39,863 nt of DNA from Lentisphaeria bacterium UBA4640 (GTDB lineage Bacteria > Verrucomicrobiota > Lentisphaeria > Victivallales > UBA1829). The stretch spans positions 6,640 to 46,502 of the forward strand of contig DHMO01000044.1 in the NCBI GenBank assembly GCA_002405835.1, in the 5' to 3' direction. Of the stretch, positions 39,534-39,863 are shown in pieces (positions within the stretch are counted from its first letter, which is position 1; every line of letters begins with the position of its first letter). Position numbers and translations under genes: made by a program. The notes beneath the pieces are model-generated. The model saw only the letters and a program-made list of their open reading frames with translations, was not told the DNA's origin and did not search any database.

Positions 39534-39863
39534 TTATTTACCGGAGAATTCACGCAGAATTTCATCGTTGAGCGGAGTCGGAACACCCGTTTCGCGTCCG
39601 AGGCGGCAGAGTGTTCCCGCAAACAGAGCAACCTCCGTCGCGCGCCCCGCTTCCACATCCTGGAACATAGAGGTTTTGACATTTCCCGGCATGGTCAGGA
39701 TGGTGTGCATTGCTGCTTCCGGCATATCTGCCGCGCCTGCAATGCCGAGCTTTTCCGCAACGGCGGATGCTTCGCGCATAAGCCGCATCGTGAATTCGAG
39801 CCGTGCCGGATCCCGCTGAAGTCCGCCGTAATCCGCGCGGAAATGCGCGGTCGCCTGGTTGAC
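39534..39863 (-). CDS. Ketopantoate reductase-like protein, C-terminal part (partial)
   Basis: An open frame enters from the right edge and ends with TAA at 39534; 109 residues are visible. The part contains the ApbA/PanE C-terminal signature: MPGNVKTSMFQDVEAGRATEV, then LFAGTLCRLGRETGVPTPLND, which forms the helical substrate-binding domain of 2-dehydropantoate 2-reductases. The N-terminal NAD(P)-binding domain lies outside the window, so function cannot be confirmed; the superfamily also has members with other substrates. An internal ATG at 39788 is not the true start, because the frame is open and conserved upstream of it. The GH78 operon promoter follows its stop. Confidence 0.88.
   Translation of the reverse strand, partial: VNQATAHFRADYGGLQRDPARLEFTMRLMREASAVAEKLGIAGAADMPEAAMHTILTMPGNVKTSMFQDVEAGRATEVALFAGTLCRLGRETGVPTPLNDEILREFSGK

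Overview
The window looks like chromosomal DNA of an anaerobic, Gram-negative bacterium of the Planctomycetes-Verrucomicrobia-Chlamydiae group, most likely a Lentisphaerota (Victivallis-like) member. Reasons: a Ser/Thr kinase with an N-terminal MJ0042-type zinc ribbon, a tiny basic protein of a kind I associate with this group, lpxA and a heptose nucleotidyltransferase (so an LPS-type outer membrane), many Fe-S and oxygen-sensitive enzyme families, and several carbohydrate-active enzymes. The assignment is inference from gene content; no rRNA is present. I saw no tRNA, CRISPR array, insertion sequence or phage gene, and no gene-free stretch longer than 300 bases.

Region 1 (1-6359, minus strand) is a tightly packed seven-gene operon: a membrane polyferredoxin resembling a NapH-NapG fusion, larC, larE, tatA, tatC, a Tat-signal ferredoxin-type aldo/keto reductase, and a second divergent aldo/keto reductase that runs off the left edge. 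It joins nickel-pincer cofactor assembly, a private Tat translocase and at least two apparent Tat substrates in one transcript. This is the most unusual locus in the window.

Region 2 (6546-8960, minus) holds a Gfo/Idh/MocA oxidoreductase, lpxA and a 35-residue basic protein, each with its own intrinsic terminator (the one after lpxA is weak). A divergent promoter pair separates it from region 3.

Region 3 (9032-18446, plus) is a long co-directional housekeeping run: purT, a secreted propeller-like protein, an RlmD/RlmCD-type 23S rRNA methyltransferase, radC, acpS, a TadE-like pseudopilin, rfaE2/hldE-C, an Mrp-type Fe-S ATPase, and a ribose-type ABC ATPase plus permease without a binding protein. 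It ends in a hairpin terminator shared with rsmD, which faces it. rsmD and guaA then run leftward.

Region 4 (20655-24166, plus) starts at a perfect-consensus promoter and carries the zinc-ribbon Ser/Thr kinase, a YchJ/SEC-C protein and a YhcH-family protein. Its terminator lies inside the 3' coding end of the next, convergent gene.

Region 5 (24115-35266, minus) is a surface-polysaccharide locus: a Wzz-like chain-length protein, an intrinsic terminator, then eight nearly overlapping genes (rfbH, rfbF, rfbG, a GH36-like glycosidase, YjbQ, a ThDP enzyme, a family 2 glycosyltransferase, an SDR). The combination CDP-glucose synthase / 4,6-dehydratase / 3-dehydrase / ThDP enzyme / SDR matches the logic of CDP-yersiniose synthesis, a branched-chain 3,6-dideoxyhexose. 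The terminator directly before the rfbH ribosome-binding site suggests attenuation or antitermination control.

Region 6 (35289-39863, minus) has a GH78-like rhamnosidase, a radical SAM protein overlapping it by four bases and an MFS transporter, under a promoter with an inverted repeat, followed at the right edge by the C-terminal part of a ketopantoate reductase-like gene.
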